Source: Hypomesus transpacificus
Lineage: Eukaryota; Chordata; Actinopteri; Osmeriformes; Osmeridae
Reading direction: 5' to 3'
NCBI RefSeq assembly: GCF_021917145.1
Contig: NC_061065.1
Coordinates: forward strand, 13,360,394-13,424,393
Length of the DNA stretch: 64,000 nucleotides
The notes under the pieces are model-generated. The model worked only from the letters and a program-made list of their open reading frames with translations. It was not told the origin of the DNA and searched no databases. Shown piece after piece: positions 20,501 to 33,700 of the stretch; within the stretch, counting starts at the first letter, position 1, and each line of letters starts with the position of its first letter. Made by a program: the position numbers and the translations under genes.

Positions 20501-23500
20501 CTGAACAGAAGGACTTTTGTGAAGGCGAGGTTCAAATAGACTTTTACTGAGCTTTTGGAAAGAAACCCACTTTAAAAGGAGTTCGGCTACCTCTTGCTGT
20601 GTGAAAAGAAAAAATAAACAAATTGAAAACCGAATGTCACAGAGAGGTTAGCTTGAGTTGTATGGTTGTATGGTTTTATGGAACTATTGCCCAACTGTGT
20701 CAGTTTGTGAAACAATATAGTCTTCCTCTTCTCCTGTCCCTTACCTCATCTACATGTGACAGAAATGAGGTAAAAGTCTAATACAGGCTAAACTACCAGT
20801 TGGAAAGCCCCAACTCCAGTCCCAATATCCCCCAAAGGTCAAAGATTCCCCAAGATTCAGTAATTATCGGTGAAGATGCCAATCTCTGGGCCCAACCCAC
20901 CTGGGATCTCATTGGCCACCACGGAGGGCGGGGCCGACTGGCTGCCAGCCATTTGTTGGTGGTTGATCATGTGACAGCACTGGGGCACGGCGTTGTTGAC
21001 CATGTAGAGGGTGTCGGGGACGTTGGACATGCGCACCATGCGCAGGCGCACCAGGTCGGTCTGCTCCACCATAATCTCATCCAGCACCGACTGGTGGAAC
21101 ACGGAGAGACACATTAGAGGGGGTTTTCTGTGTGTGTGTGTGGCTGTGTGTGTGTGGGAGAGTGTGTGTAACACACTCCCCTTTTCCCCAACTTGCACCG
21201 ACACACTTTGCATTTTAACAAGAAACCGTTGGCATCTATTCATCAAAATAACTTCCCAGCAAACCCCTAGTGGGTATTAGACCCCCAAAGGTGACCGTGG
21301 CGCGAGCGTCTCTGCACAGCTACCTTGGCCTCCTCCACGTAGGGCGAGAAGAGGCGGGGGCGCACGTAGATGCCGGCGCTCTTCTGCCGGAGCCAGGCGT
21401 TGCCCTTGCCCCCCTCGGCCGTGGGGAGCATGTCGGAGGGAGGGGTGCTGATCAGACCCCTCTTCATCTGGGGGGCGGGGATGGACGGAACAACATGAGG
21501 GGAGGGAGCCGGAGGAAGGAGGGGGAAGGGAAGGGAGGAGAGGGGACAACAGCAGAGGAGAATGGAAGAACGACATTTATGAAGCAAGACAGGACTTTTT
21601 TTGGGGGGGGGGGGGGGGGGGGGGGGGGGTGACAAAAGTTGGTGGCAACAGGGGAAATAACAGTGCAAATGTGACAGTGGAGAGGGTCACATGCCTCCCT
21701 CTGAAGTGCACGCAGGTGCTCACCGTGTCTGAGAGGACCTCGCTGCTGGGGGGCAGGATGTGCTCGATGCGGACGTGAGGCAGCAGTGGAGACAGGATGT
21801 CCTTCAGCTCTTCCAGGTCCAAGTCCCTCCTCTTCACACCCCTCTTGTTGACGCTGTGAGCCGTGCCGCTCAGAAGGTTGGGCTCTGAGGGGGGGGGGGG
21901 GAGGGACGCAAACAGGAGAACAATCATCCCGGGCATTCAGGAGTCGTCGCCAGAGGACCACACCTCACATTGTGTTTGAGTCCGGTGCCTTCCGAACCTC
22001 CGGAGGATGGGAATGAAAAGAAGGAAGGGAGAGGATGATAGAAGAGAGAGAATGATAGGAGGAAGAGAATGATAGGACAGAGAGAATGATAGAAGAGAGA
22101 GAATGATAGGAGAGAATGAAAGAAAGGGAGAGAATGATAGGAGAGGGGGCACAGATGCAGGTGGGAGAGATAAAGTTAAAGGAAAGAAAAGTTGAGGGGA
22201 GGTAGGAAACGGTGCAGGAGTAAAAAGAGTTCTAAGAAAAGGCTAACAGCAGAGGGGGGAAAAGGCCATGCAGCTGAAGAGAGGAAAAAATCATGTCAAG
22301 GAGCAAAAAAAACTACAAATAAAAACAGAAAAAAAACAACAAACGGGGGAGGAAAATAAAACGAAGGTGGAAATGGACTGTCTGAATGGAGAAAAAGAAA
22401 AGACAAAAAAACAAAACATTCCCGTTTCCACCTCCAGACCAAGCGGGCAAGGAACATGGTTAGAGTGAGCTCTGTCCAAGCCTGCTCCCGGCCAAGTCAC
22501 AGCCTCATTATCAATCCACTTAAACCGGACAAAGGCATAAATCATTGGCCTTGCTGACTCGGGGAAGGAGGTTTTGTTGATACTTTGTCTCGGAGAGGTG
22601 GGCTGGGAAGAAAAAAGAGAGGAAGGACAGATGGACGGGGAGGGTGTAGTAGACGGAGAAGAAAGAGAGAGAGGGAAAAGGAGTGAGAGAGCACAACGGA
22701 GAATGCTTGCAAGAGAGAGAGAGGTGCTCACCTCGGTCTGCCATCCTCTTAATGAGCTGGTGCTCGCCCCACTTGACCACGTACTTCAGGATGTCCTGCT
22801 CGCTGGCCTGCCAACGAGACAACACAACCAGGCCGGTCATTTCACAGCAAGGGGGTTACTGACAAGAGCTTACCCTTTGCCACAAGGTCCGCTTCCCTGG
22901 CCTCATTAGAACCAATCATTAGGAACCATGGAAAAGCCAAGGCATATTCAACACAGCCAACTTGTAGGAGGAGGAAGAACGTGGTACATCATCGATGGAT
23001 GAAGTAAACACTTCGCCACACGCCCAGTCAAGGGTCACCTGCACGCTTATTAACTTTCAGACCTTCGTGTGGTCAGCTTGGGCTGACCCTGAGAGGAGGA
23101 AACACATGAACGAGGCCATTCCCATAACCTCTACTTCCAACTTCTATGAGACTGCAAACACCTATGCGAAGCCTACCATCCAAGAATACACCAAGAAGCA
23201 CCACAAAGGCAAATTTGCTGCACGGTATCATAAACAAACCCACTGATGATAGTAAACTACTCCTGAACAGGGTTGGCCAGCTTGGAGTGTGTTTACCACA
23301 GTTGGCCCGTCAAATGTTCAGTTTGTTCCGATGAGCCAGAACCCCCTGTGGTGGGCACTAATCTGCTCATCGTAGACCATTTGGCTGGTGATGAGGGGCT
23401 GCAGTACTGGTGCTGGGGGACCGTGGGGGCTGCAATACTGGGGCTGTGAGGGCTGCAGTACTGGGGCTGTGAGGCTGGGGGGGCTGCAGTACTGGGGCTG

Positions 23501-26500
23501 TGAGGCTGGGGGGGCTGCAGTACTGGGGCTGTGAAGCTGGGGGGGCTGCAGTACTGGGGATGTGAGGCTGGGGGGGCTGCAGTACTGGGGATGTGAGGCT
23601 GGGGGGGCTGCAGTACTGGGGCTGTGACGCTGGGGGGGCTGCAGTACTGGCGATGTGAGGCTGGGGGGGCTGCAGTACTGGGGATGTGAGGCTGGGGGGG
23701 CTGCAGTACTGGGGATGTGAGGCTGGGGGGGCTGCAGTACTGGGGCTGTGAGGCCGGGGGGGCTGCAGTACTGGGGATGTGAGGCCGGGGGGGCTGCAGT
23801 ACTGGGGATGTGAGGCTGGGGGGGCTGCAGTACTGGGGATGTGAGGCTGGGGGGGGCTGCAGTACTGGGGATGTGAGGCTGGGGGGGCTGCAGTACTGGG
23901 GCTGTGAGGCTGGGGGGGCTGCAGTACTGGGGATGTGAGGCTGGGGGGGCTGCAGTACTGGGGCTGTGAGGCTGGGGGGGCTGCAGTACTGGGGATGTGA
24001 GGCTGGGGGGGCTGCAGTACTGGGGATGTGAGGCTGGGGGGGCTGCAGAACTGGGGATGTGAGGCTGGGGGGGCTGCAGTACTGGCGATGTGAGGCTGGG
24101 GGGGCTGCAGTACTGGGGATGTGAGGCTGGGGGGGCTGCAGTACTGGGGCTGTGAGGCTGGGGGGGCTGCAGTACTGGGGCTGTGAGGCTGGGGGGGCTG
24201 CAGTACTGGGGATGTGAGGCTGGGGGGCTGCAATGTTGGGGCTGGACCCTCTCCCCAGCCAGGAGCACCCTCCCTGAGTCTGCCTCGTCTGGGCCCCAAC
24301 GTGCCTGTCCCCATTTCGCAGTTTCACTACCCTTGTCCTCGCATGGTCCTTATCTCATAAAGTCCCTAATAAAAGTGTCCCTCTCTCCCTCCATCATCAC
24401 ATTATCTGTCCCTCCCTCCAATTGGAATTTTCCCCGATCGGCTTCCTGTTACACACCAGCCTCGTTTTGGAAGCACATCAATCCAGCATGAAAATTGATT
24501 GGTTCCAGAAAAATCCCCCCCCTCCACCCCCCACCCCCCTCCCAAACAGATTGTCTGGAGAAGGCATATTAGTGTCCTCGAAATGTAGAAGAGGCCTATC
24601 TGATAACGCTGACTTATTAAGCCTGAAACGCCAATGAGTCACCGTGTTACGCTCAAAACTGGCAAGGAGACGGGGGCTAAATCATGTCATGAAGCCGTGC
24701 ATCTAAAATTAAGACTCCATTACCTTATCCCATTCACCGGCTGGAGGGACTCGCAAAACCAGCTCATGTGAAAAGGAACAGGACAGAGATTGTCTGCGTG
24801 TGCGCGTGTGTGCGTGTTTAGCGGCATCTAACCTGCAGGTAGTCGGACTGTATGGCGGCCAGGAGGGGCTCCTTGCTGAGCTCATACAGCACGTCTGACA
24901 CCATGACCTGGCTGAAGTCCTCGCACAGGAAGTGCATGGCCTGCCGGTGGACCCACTTGGAGCCGTAGGGCTGCGAGCTCCACTTCAAGATGGCCACCAC
25001 CGTGTCCAGAGAGATGCTTTCCACCACGATGTCCTCACAGCCTGAAGGATAGAAATGGAGGGTGAGAATGTGAATGCACGCACGCACGTGGGAGATGCGG
25101 TATAATTGCAGGTGTACGGTGTAAATTCATATCACCGTGACTACTTTCTAAATATTGATAAGAATGCATGCATATCAGCATTAAGCAGCACGGTGGAAAA
25201 CTAAAATCTTTACAGTCAATTGCACATTGCTAAAAGGCAGTGTTCAATATTCTAGTGAATAAAGACCTGTCGGAGTTACTGTCATTCACTGCTATACCGT
25301 TTCGTATCTCATTCAACACCTGATGTTAATATCCAATACCGCCAGTCACTGAAACAAACTTCACATGAAGCACTTCACTAAACCGTAAATACGAAGTTCC
25401 CTCAAACAGGCCAGGGAAAAATACTTAAGTCACATCAAGGTTGTGCGTCTCATTCGACTGCTGACAAAAGAACCTTCACGATGGAATCTGGTTTTGTGAA
25501 AATCCCAAATTTCCCAGAGGCCCGACACCCCCTTGCCATCTGTGTCTCTCGCTGCGTGTTGGTCGTGTCGACCATGCGAATGTGCTCGTCACGAGCGGGG
25601 CCGCCTCGGCAGGCTGTTGGAATGAGCTGCATGTGGTTCACTAGACATGCACGTTTCTGTGAGTTCCAGCCCTCCTGTGGAGGGGGCTAGGCGCTTCTGA
25701 AATGTCAGTTCGCTGGCCCTGGGGGTCTGGGGGGGATGAGAGCAGAAGTCACGCAAGGTCACTGCTGCTTCTGATGTGGTGTCTCTTCGCCGGCTGACTG
25801 GTTTAGGTGGTGTCTCTTTGCTGACTAGTTTAGGTGGTGTCTCTTTGCTGACTGGTTTAGGTGGCGTCTCTTTTGCCGGCTGACTGGTTTACGTGGTCTC
25901 TTCGTTGGCTGAATGGTTTAGGTGGTCTCTTTGTTGGCTGACTGGTTTAGGTGGTCTCTTCGTTGGCTGACTGGTTTAGGTAGTGTCTCTTCGTTGGCTG
26001 ACTGGTTTAGGTGGTCTCTTCGTTGGCTGACTGGTTTAGGTGGTGACCTCGCCTGCTGACTGGTTTAGTTGGTGTCTCTTTGCTGGCTGACTGGTTTAGG
26101 TGGCGTCTCTTCGTTGGCTTTTGAAGTTGGAACGTGGCGTTGAGTTCCACAGCACCAGGAGTAATAATAACAGATGTGTTTTGTTCTTTTAATCCCATCT
26201 ACATCCTAATCCTATGGAAAATAGAAACTCATGAAACAGAAAGGCCCAGACTGCTGCAATGTGAATGTTCTGGTCCTTTTTCAAGGTGTGTTCATGTCAT
26301 TGGGAATCTTCTGCCTTATGGCTTTGTGCTACACTCTCCAGCCACCTCCTCCTTTATAAAACTAGCTCAGGGATTGCTGCTCAGAAGAAAATCAGGTTGT
26401 CCTCCCCTGTGGCCATTGCCACATCATCTTTATCAATACTTACCTTTACTCTGTGCTGTGAATCGCTGCAAGGACCATTTAGGACCATGAGTTTGGCGAA

Positions 26501-29500
26501 AATACAAATAAATTACATTCAGTTTCTAGTTGTCACTTTCTGCCTTGGGGAGAAGGGATAGGGTGCGCAGGGCAGTGAAGCCATAAGCCGTTTTGCCGTT
26601 GAACTAAATGAAAACGTCACTTCGATGATGGGCTTTGTGAAGCGCCCTGCGGAAAAGCTGGCTTATGCCTCGTTCCTGGGCGGGCTATGAGGATGGGGAC
26701 GGCATGGTTTGGCTGTCTGATACACCAACCCCCTCTGATGATTCTCCTTTCCAGAGGTGTTGATTTGGAGTGGAAGTGTGGTGATGGGTCTCCACGACGG
26801 TCGACCAGATTAAGTTCTGACGACCCTTCGTAAAGATGTGCGAAGAGGATTTTTCTGCTTTGGAGAAGAAAAAAGGGGGAAAAAAACGCTTGCTGATGCG
26901 GCAATCAGGGAACATTGTGTGTGCTAGTAGTTTTGTTTTCTCAATTTGCAATGATCCCATGGCCCCGCCAATAATTCAATTTCCGGGAAACTGCGGGCTG
27001 GATGTGTAAAATCTGGCCCCTGCAGTGCGAGTGATTGGAATTTAAGAGGTGGCAGGATTTACTCTGGTATCAGCCAGAGGAACTGTGACAACCGGACTGG
27101 TTTCAAGAAGGAGAGGAATGGGAGAGATATTGGCTGGAAAGTGAGGCTGATAGAAATGCATGGGAGCTATCTCGTTCTCCTCCGACACACACACTGGCTT
27201 GCCCACCTCACAGACGTGTAGATTCAAAAATAATCCCATTAGATTCACTCCCTCATACGCATGCCAGGTTGCATTAACAGATCTAAACCTCAATCCTTGC
27301 GTCCGCCATTGGCATTAAGGGCTTACCGCTGCTATTTGTCGAGGAAAAACTAGGATGTCGACATGGTTCTCAAAATAATCTTCGACAACATTCAAAACAA
27401 GGTTTCAATAGTTCTTATTTAAACATTTACAGGTTACTTACAACCTTCAGTTTCATATAATAATTAACGATGAACTGAAGCTATGTAGATGGGTTTCTCC
27501 CATCAACCTCCAGGGCCTGGTTCTGGCGGTAAACTGCTGGTTGAGTCAGTCCCTGTTCTCATTAGTGTGATGCATTACAGGGGGTCAAGTGGGTGTATAA
27601 TCATCTGTGGATCCTTCTCAACAGGAGGCTCTTTGCCATAATTTACTCAATTGCGGTGTTGTATCGCCCACAGTTAGAAATCTGTGGAGCTTAAAAGAAA
27701 ACATTGAAACACTGTCTGTTGTTAAATATATTTAAAAAATAAAAACAAAAGTCCTTGTTCAGAAAAAACGGCACATGCTCCATCTCATCCCCCTTCTTGC
27801 TCAAGGTGAGGTTCTCAGAGAAAGGAGGCCAGCCACAAGGTCGTGCCATGTAACATGCAGGACGTGCACTCCGGTCTCATTTTACACTCTGATAAACCTG
27901 GTGTTGTACACTCAAAGCCAAGGCCAACAACATGGGGGTTGTGGAAATGTGGAGGTCACCAGTGGTGAAGCCCCAATCATGGACACCTCCCTCAGCCCCA
28001 GAACATGTGCAGCCCCGGCTAATTAACTACCCTGCACCCTGGAGCCCGGTGATGGACAGGCTAGGAGAAAGGAAAGGAGACAGAGGGAAGGGGTGGGGGA
28101 AGGTAACAAGAGATACAGATATGGTTCAGATTTCTGAGTTGAAAGTGAAACAATGAATTGTAGATGTCAGAGGACAGGGTCCCGTGTTCCGGTAAAAACA
28201 AAATCAACAGGAAACCAGAGTTGAACCCACACATGCGTGCAGAGCAGAAAACAGCAAAAGGATGTTGGGGGCGTGATGATCAATGCTGGTTTACAAGACC
28301 GCAACATTACAGCCCATCTATTCTAGTGCTGATTTACAGGACAATATCTGCCAGCCTTTAACGACTGTATTGGTTACAGTTGTTTAAGAAGGACAAACTG
28401 CATTTCCCTGAATTGTTACGTTTGTTTGTGATAGTGACAATTCTTTTTGAATCTCTTTAGTTTTTTTTTTTTAAACAAACACTGTCTTTCGACTTGTATG
28501 ACGTTTCCAAAACTGGGGTAACAATGCAGTTTGCAAGCCTGTGGCTTTTAATAAAAGCATGTCATGTTAAAATTCAACATGCCAATTTAGCTTAAACAGA
28601 TACTAGTTAACCTGTCTTCTCACTATTATACATGTGTATTACAACCAATTCTACCCTATTTAATTTGGTCAAACGTGCTGAAACAAACAAACAAAAAATA
28701 TAATCTGTGTCGAATACGGCCGCCAAGTTTGAAAACAAACCCCCAAAAACACATACAACCTTTCAATTCAAGAGTGAAAAAATATGTAAAAAGAAAGACA
28801 TGAAATTGGAAACCTCAGACGAAGCATGATTAATTCTTCCATTATCTCCCCATTCCTGAGTCTCTCCATCCGTTATGAAAAGTAATGCATTTTTAAGGTC
28901 TCCGAGGTAGGGAGCCGGTGTTGTGTCTCCGAGACAAGGCGACAGCTTGGGGGCCCGCCGACACACCGTCTCATTTGCACTACTGAACCAGCCGGCGTGC
29001 ACACTGAAGGGTGCCACTTAACGTTATCCTCAGCGGCGCAAGGCAGGCTAGAGACTCGGGAGAGAACACCCTTTTATTTATTCACTCTCATCACCCTTTC
29101 CCATCCCACTCTCTTCTGTTGGTGCATGATGCAATTCTATTCCTTTTCTATTCCTACTCGTTTCTCCCCTGCCGTAACTGAACTCGCGGTGACAGATACC
29201 AAAAAAGTGCTCCATTGTTCCACCTCTATACAACATTTGGACAACAGTACACAGCTATGGAAGGTTGGACTCATGGCTGAGTAAGCGTTTTGTAAGCTGG
29301 CATTTAGTTCTACAACCTTCCATACTTTTCAAATTCATATTTTGCCTTTCTGACTGTAAGAAACGGAGTAAACTATGATTATATACTATTGGTGCCAACA
29401 GTAATTAAAAGCTCTTTGGGAGTTCTAGACAGAAATAAGCCTGTCGTTGCAAAGTGTCAAATAAATCATGTAGGTGATATTTGACAGTGAGTAGTTGCCT

Positions 29501-30664
29501 TCAGTCGTTGGCATGTCGCCTGATGAAGACGTATGACAGTACCAGCATCTCTCACATGTTCAACTTGACCTCCTATTTTTCAACAACTTCTCCTCAACCC
29601 TGCCCAAACGTCACAAGGGTTCGGTGGAGGTATCTGTCATGGGCAGCGCCGTGTAATGAACAAGTGTAATAATGATTCCCCTCGTGGGCTGACTAAAATT
29701 CACCTCACCGCCCCACTACCCCTAGTTTGTATCTGCTCCACTGTGGCACCGCAGACACATTCATTATCCCTTCCCATCTTCCTGTTCGACGTGCTAGACG
29801 CCATGCGGGTGTTAAACTGTCGTCAGCGGGTCCGTTTCACAGGGGTCACAACTTCAATTTCACAGCAGAGGATTTTAGCGCGTAGTTGCTAAAAGAATTC
29901 CTTGGTGTGTTGGCTAGTAGCATGTATTCAGTATGAACGCATGCAACTATGGCTGGACCTATCCTGAGCATTTAATTGTATGAATTGGATAGAGATAGAA
30001 TGATTTTTTTTTTTGAAATAATGTGACCAAATAGACTGATTACAGGGCTTAATTTGTAGGCAGGTTAAAAGGTTTTCCTATTCTTTATTGAAAGAGTAAT
30101 TTTCCTTTTACATTATTTGCCATCTTGGACAGTAACACCATAAGTTATTTATCCTAAAGACAATGTTACATTACTACTGACAGAATGGTGGTCAGTAAAT
30201 GTTCACCGGGAAAGTCTCTCACCTTTACCTCGGTCTACCGTAACCACTGTTTTATAATGAGCTTGCCCCAAAACAATTCTGGAAAGATTGCAGTGGGCTG
30301 AGAGCGTAGTGGCCAAGAAAAAATCTGCTTTGTAATATGGAACACTGGAAGAATGATAAACTTGCGCCAATGTTGTTCGAGACAGGATGGGACTGATCCT
30401 TATCTGACCTGACAGGATGGTAGTGTTCTAGAGTTCCGCTGGGTCTTTAACTGAGGAAGAACTCTCAGATTTGTTCCGCTACAAACTGATTGCACAATAT
30501 CTGCTAAAGGAGTTGCCTTAAAGTACTATTGTAAACTTTCTACCTCCCCCTTGATAATATATATAAAAATATACACACACACATATATACACATATGTGT
30601 ATGTGAACAATTAGTGACCACCATTCTGTCAGTTGTAATGTAACATGTCTTTAGGATGAATAAC

Positions 30665-30736
<72 letters not shown>

Positions 30737-33700
30737 CGGGGGGTTAAACTAGTTTTAAAAGAGTTCAATATTGTAAACCTAAATACACTTACCCCAACAT
30801 TAAATAATGTGAGATTAAGATACACCAGAGACCATGAATATTAATGGCAGCTTTCCTGTCTAACTTTAGCCACAATTGTAAGTGAAGCCCATTATTTTGC
30901 TTGGTGGTAGGTACTTTGACGATTATCATGAGATCAAACAACCTTTTATGTGCAATCACAGTGCATTAAACAGTTACCCACCAGTGAATTGAAAAGCATT
31001 TCACACAAACTGAGACAAACCCTCAGAAAAAGAGTTAGGAGGAGAACACTAGACTTGGAGAATAAAATGCATTTGGACAAAAACTTGATAAACTGTATGG
31101 AAATGAAATGGTAGCATGTGCAGTGAGACTATGACAGGCTGAATACTTTTAGAACCAGTCCCCCCATACTGTTCAAAGGATATTCGCAGTCACTGAAAAG
31201 TTGACAGAGGAAGTGTCTACGTCAAAAATAAACATTAGACACCGGGTAAATGAGACCCCACCACCACAGGGATGCCACGCCCTAAATGAAACACCATGCA
31301 GAGAACGTTTTGAGAGACATGCCTAAACGACAGTTTAAAAGACATTAGCCTAAGTGTGAGAGTGGCTCTTAAGCTTATTTCAGTTTTCCTCTGCTTTCTA
31401 AACGCCACTGTCAGATGCTACCTCGGTGAGAAACAGGTATTGATTTAGTCATGTAACACGAGACTTGCTGAGTGAAACACAGACGATGGTAAATGGTAAA
31501 TACATATTACAGCATTAGCAAGTTTCCCAGAGAGACTCCTCTGGGTGAGTGGTTTGGGAGAAAGCAGCTGGCTATGGCAGGCTGCTAAACCTGAATAACC
31601 CTGGGGGAGGGGCCCTGTCCCAGACATGTGGAGCGCACGCTTTAGAACCTGAACAGACTCGTCCAGAAGAAAGTCTGGAAGGGAGAGTTACCTCAAACGT
31701 CAGGTAGATACGCTCCAAATGCAAGCGCGTGTCCTCAAGGGCTCAGTTCATCCAGATGGATTTAGGACGACTAATCTAAAACACTGACGCACCTGAAACA
31801 CCAAGTCTTTTAGACGGTGGAAACACTACATCCAACAGATGAGATGGAAAAATTGATTTGCAAGGAAATGGTGCGAGCGAGCAATGTACCCTTGCTGATT
31901 GCCGAGTTGAAGCCCCCTTGGAGGTTAGGCTTCTTCCATCTCACTCCCTAATATCAAATCATCTCACATTTGCATACAGAAAGGATGTCATTACATATTT
32001 ATCTTGTGGTTAGAAGCCGCATCACTGCATCGGGGATTTAATTCCGTGAGTCAATCACCTTCCCTAAACTCACACATGTCCAAATCCTTGCCAATTAGTA
32101 TTTATTGAAGAATAATTTGTGCCAACAAGAATTTCTATTTGTAATTAAAATTGCTTCATCTTGCTGTCACCAGTAGAGAACCTTCAAAAGAAACCAAGGT
32201 ACTGGCGGTAAACACCAGCCAGCCTTACATGGGTTCCACTAGATCAATATCCATTATCACTGCTGACAGGGAAGAGGAGTGGAGAGATCGAAACTAGACA
32301 CCTGAACTCTCCCAGGAGATCAGAAGCACTTGCACTGTGACCTGAGAGCAGCACCTTTCCTGCTCCCTAAGGGCAATTCCTTTGGTAGGGATTAGCCCTA
32401 CCAGGCCTATACCATGACAGGGGTCCATAAATTCAGTTCATAAACCAAACAGAAGGAGCATGACAAAAGGTTGACAGAGTAACAATAATCTGTCACATTA
32501 CACACTTCATTTTTTGGAAAGGACAGAGCTCTTCTCTCTTTCCATCTGGTTGGGGTGTTGAATTCAGCACAGAGCGACCTCCACGCTCACCGATGGCTGT
32601 TTGGCTCCGTACATGAGGGGATAACCTGTGGGTCCCTTGGGGGCGTGACAGGCTTGTGCAGCACAGCAAGTTCAGTGTGTCACAGCATGTTACCGAGCTG
32701 AGAGGCTGTGGTTGTCAGTCACTCCCCTGACAACAACAACAGCTCCTGCTGCTTGCAGTCTGGCAGTGTTTGTAAGCTCTATGAAAGTTTCCGACTTACT
32801 TTACATTTCGATGTTTTACATGATAGACATTGTACAGAAAGTTGATCAGGCTCCTGCAAATATCTTTTTCACGGTTACAGTATTGTAGATTACTGATAAT
32901 GATCTGCTTTCAATTGATAAGGAGCAGTTAAACTGTGTCGGTGAGCAACCAACTTGTCTTCCTTAAACATATATTCTTTCTGTAAAAAAATAAAATAAAA
33001 GGAATAGTCATTTTGAACATTAAAAAACAATCTGTGTGTGGTCTTTATGGAATATGTCTCATCTGAGTGAAACCCAGAAGAATGGCCTTGTCAATACTCC
33101 ATTTCAAGAACCAAGTACTTTTGAGTTTCCAAATCCATTTCATTATCTGGGGGCAGTGATGTGTGATAGTAGAAATGAAACTTAAGATTGAATGTAGTTC
33201 TAGGATCCAATAGGCCAATCAATTCTCCATAAGATGTCAAACCCAAAGACTTTTGAGTGAGGATAAGTAAGCACTTCTGGATTCAAGTTGACTTACATAG
33301 GCCTAGTTTCGTGGCGGAAGATACATTGTGTCTGCAAATATTTCACTTCTTTTTTTTCCACGAGAGTTAAAACAACTAACAACTCAAGTCCTGGGAAATC
33401 AAGAGCTAACCCCTCACTTAAGAGGTCAAAAGGCGTTGCTACATTGCACCATTCGCAGTGGTTAGTCACTCTAAACAGCCTGTTAAGTCATTAGACTGTA
33501 AACAAAGTCCAGTCTAGACAAAACAAAAAGGAAATGCCAGTAGAAAAACACATCAAGGCTTACCTTGGGCAAGCATGCTGAACTCCAGGAAAAGGGCGAT
33601 GTGGTAGAGTTCCATGGCCTCCTCGGCCCGAGTCCCGCTGCCCCTGGCCCCGGCCACCAGGGCCTGCACCTCCCCCAGGCTCCCCGCGGAGGGGCTTCCC

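Larger units (their letters stand above)
25042..33563 (-). other. BTBD7: BTBD7 intron, about 8.5 kb
   Basis: No exon or RNA gene is recognised on either strand. It contains the 29-31-bp repeat at 25776-26119, the inverted repeat at 30143-30664 and the (AT)n tract at 30669-30735. Confidence 0.6.

Noticed and set aside
23293..24327. Three overlapping minus-strand reading frames of more than 300 codons rich in Pro, Ser, Ala and His
   Set aside because: They are the three frames of a 31-bp tandem repeat lacking stop codons. No frame is preferred, there is no domain, and they lie in a BTBD7 intron.
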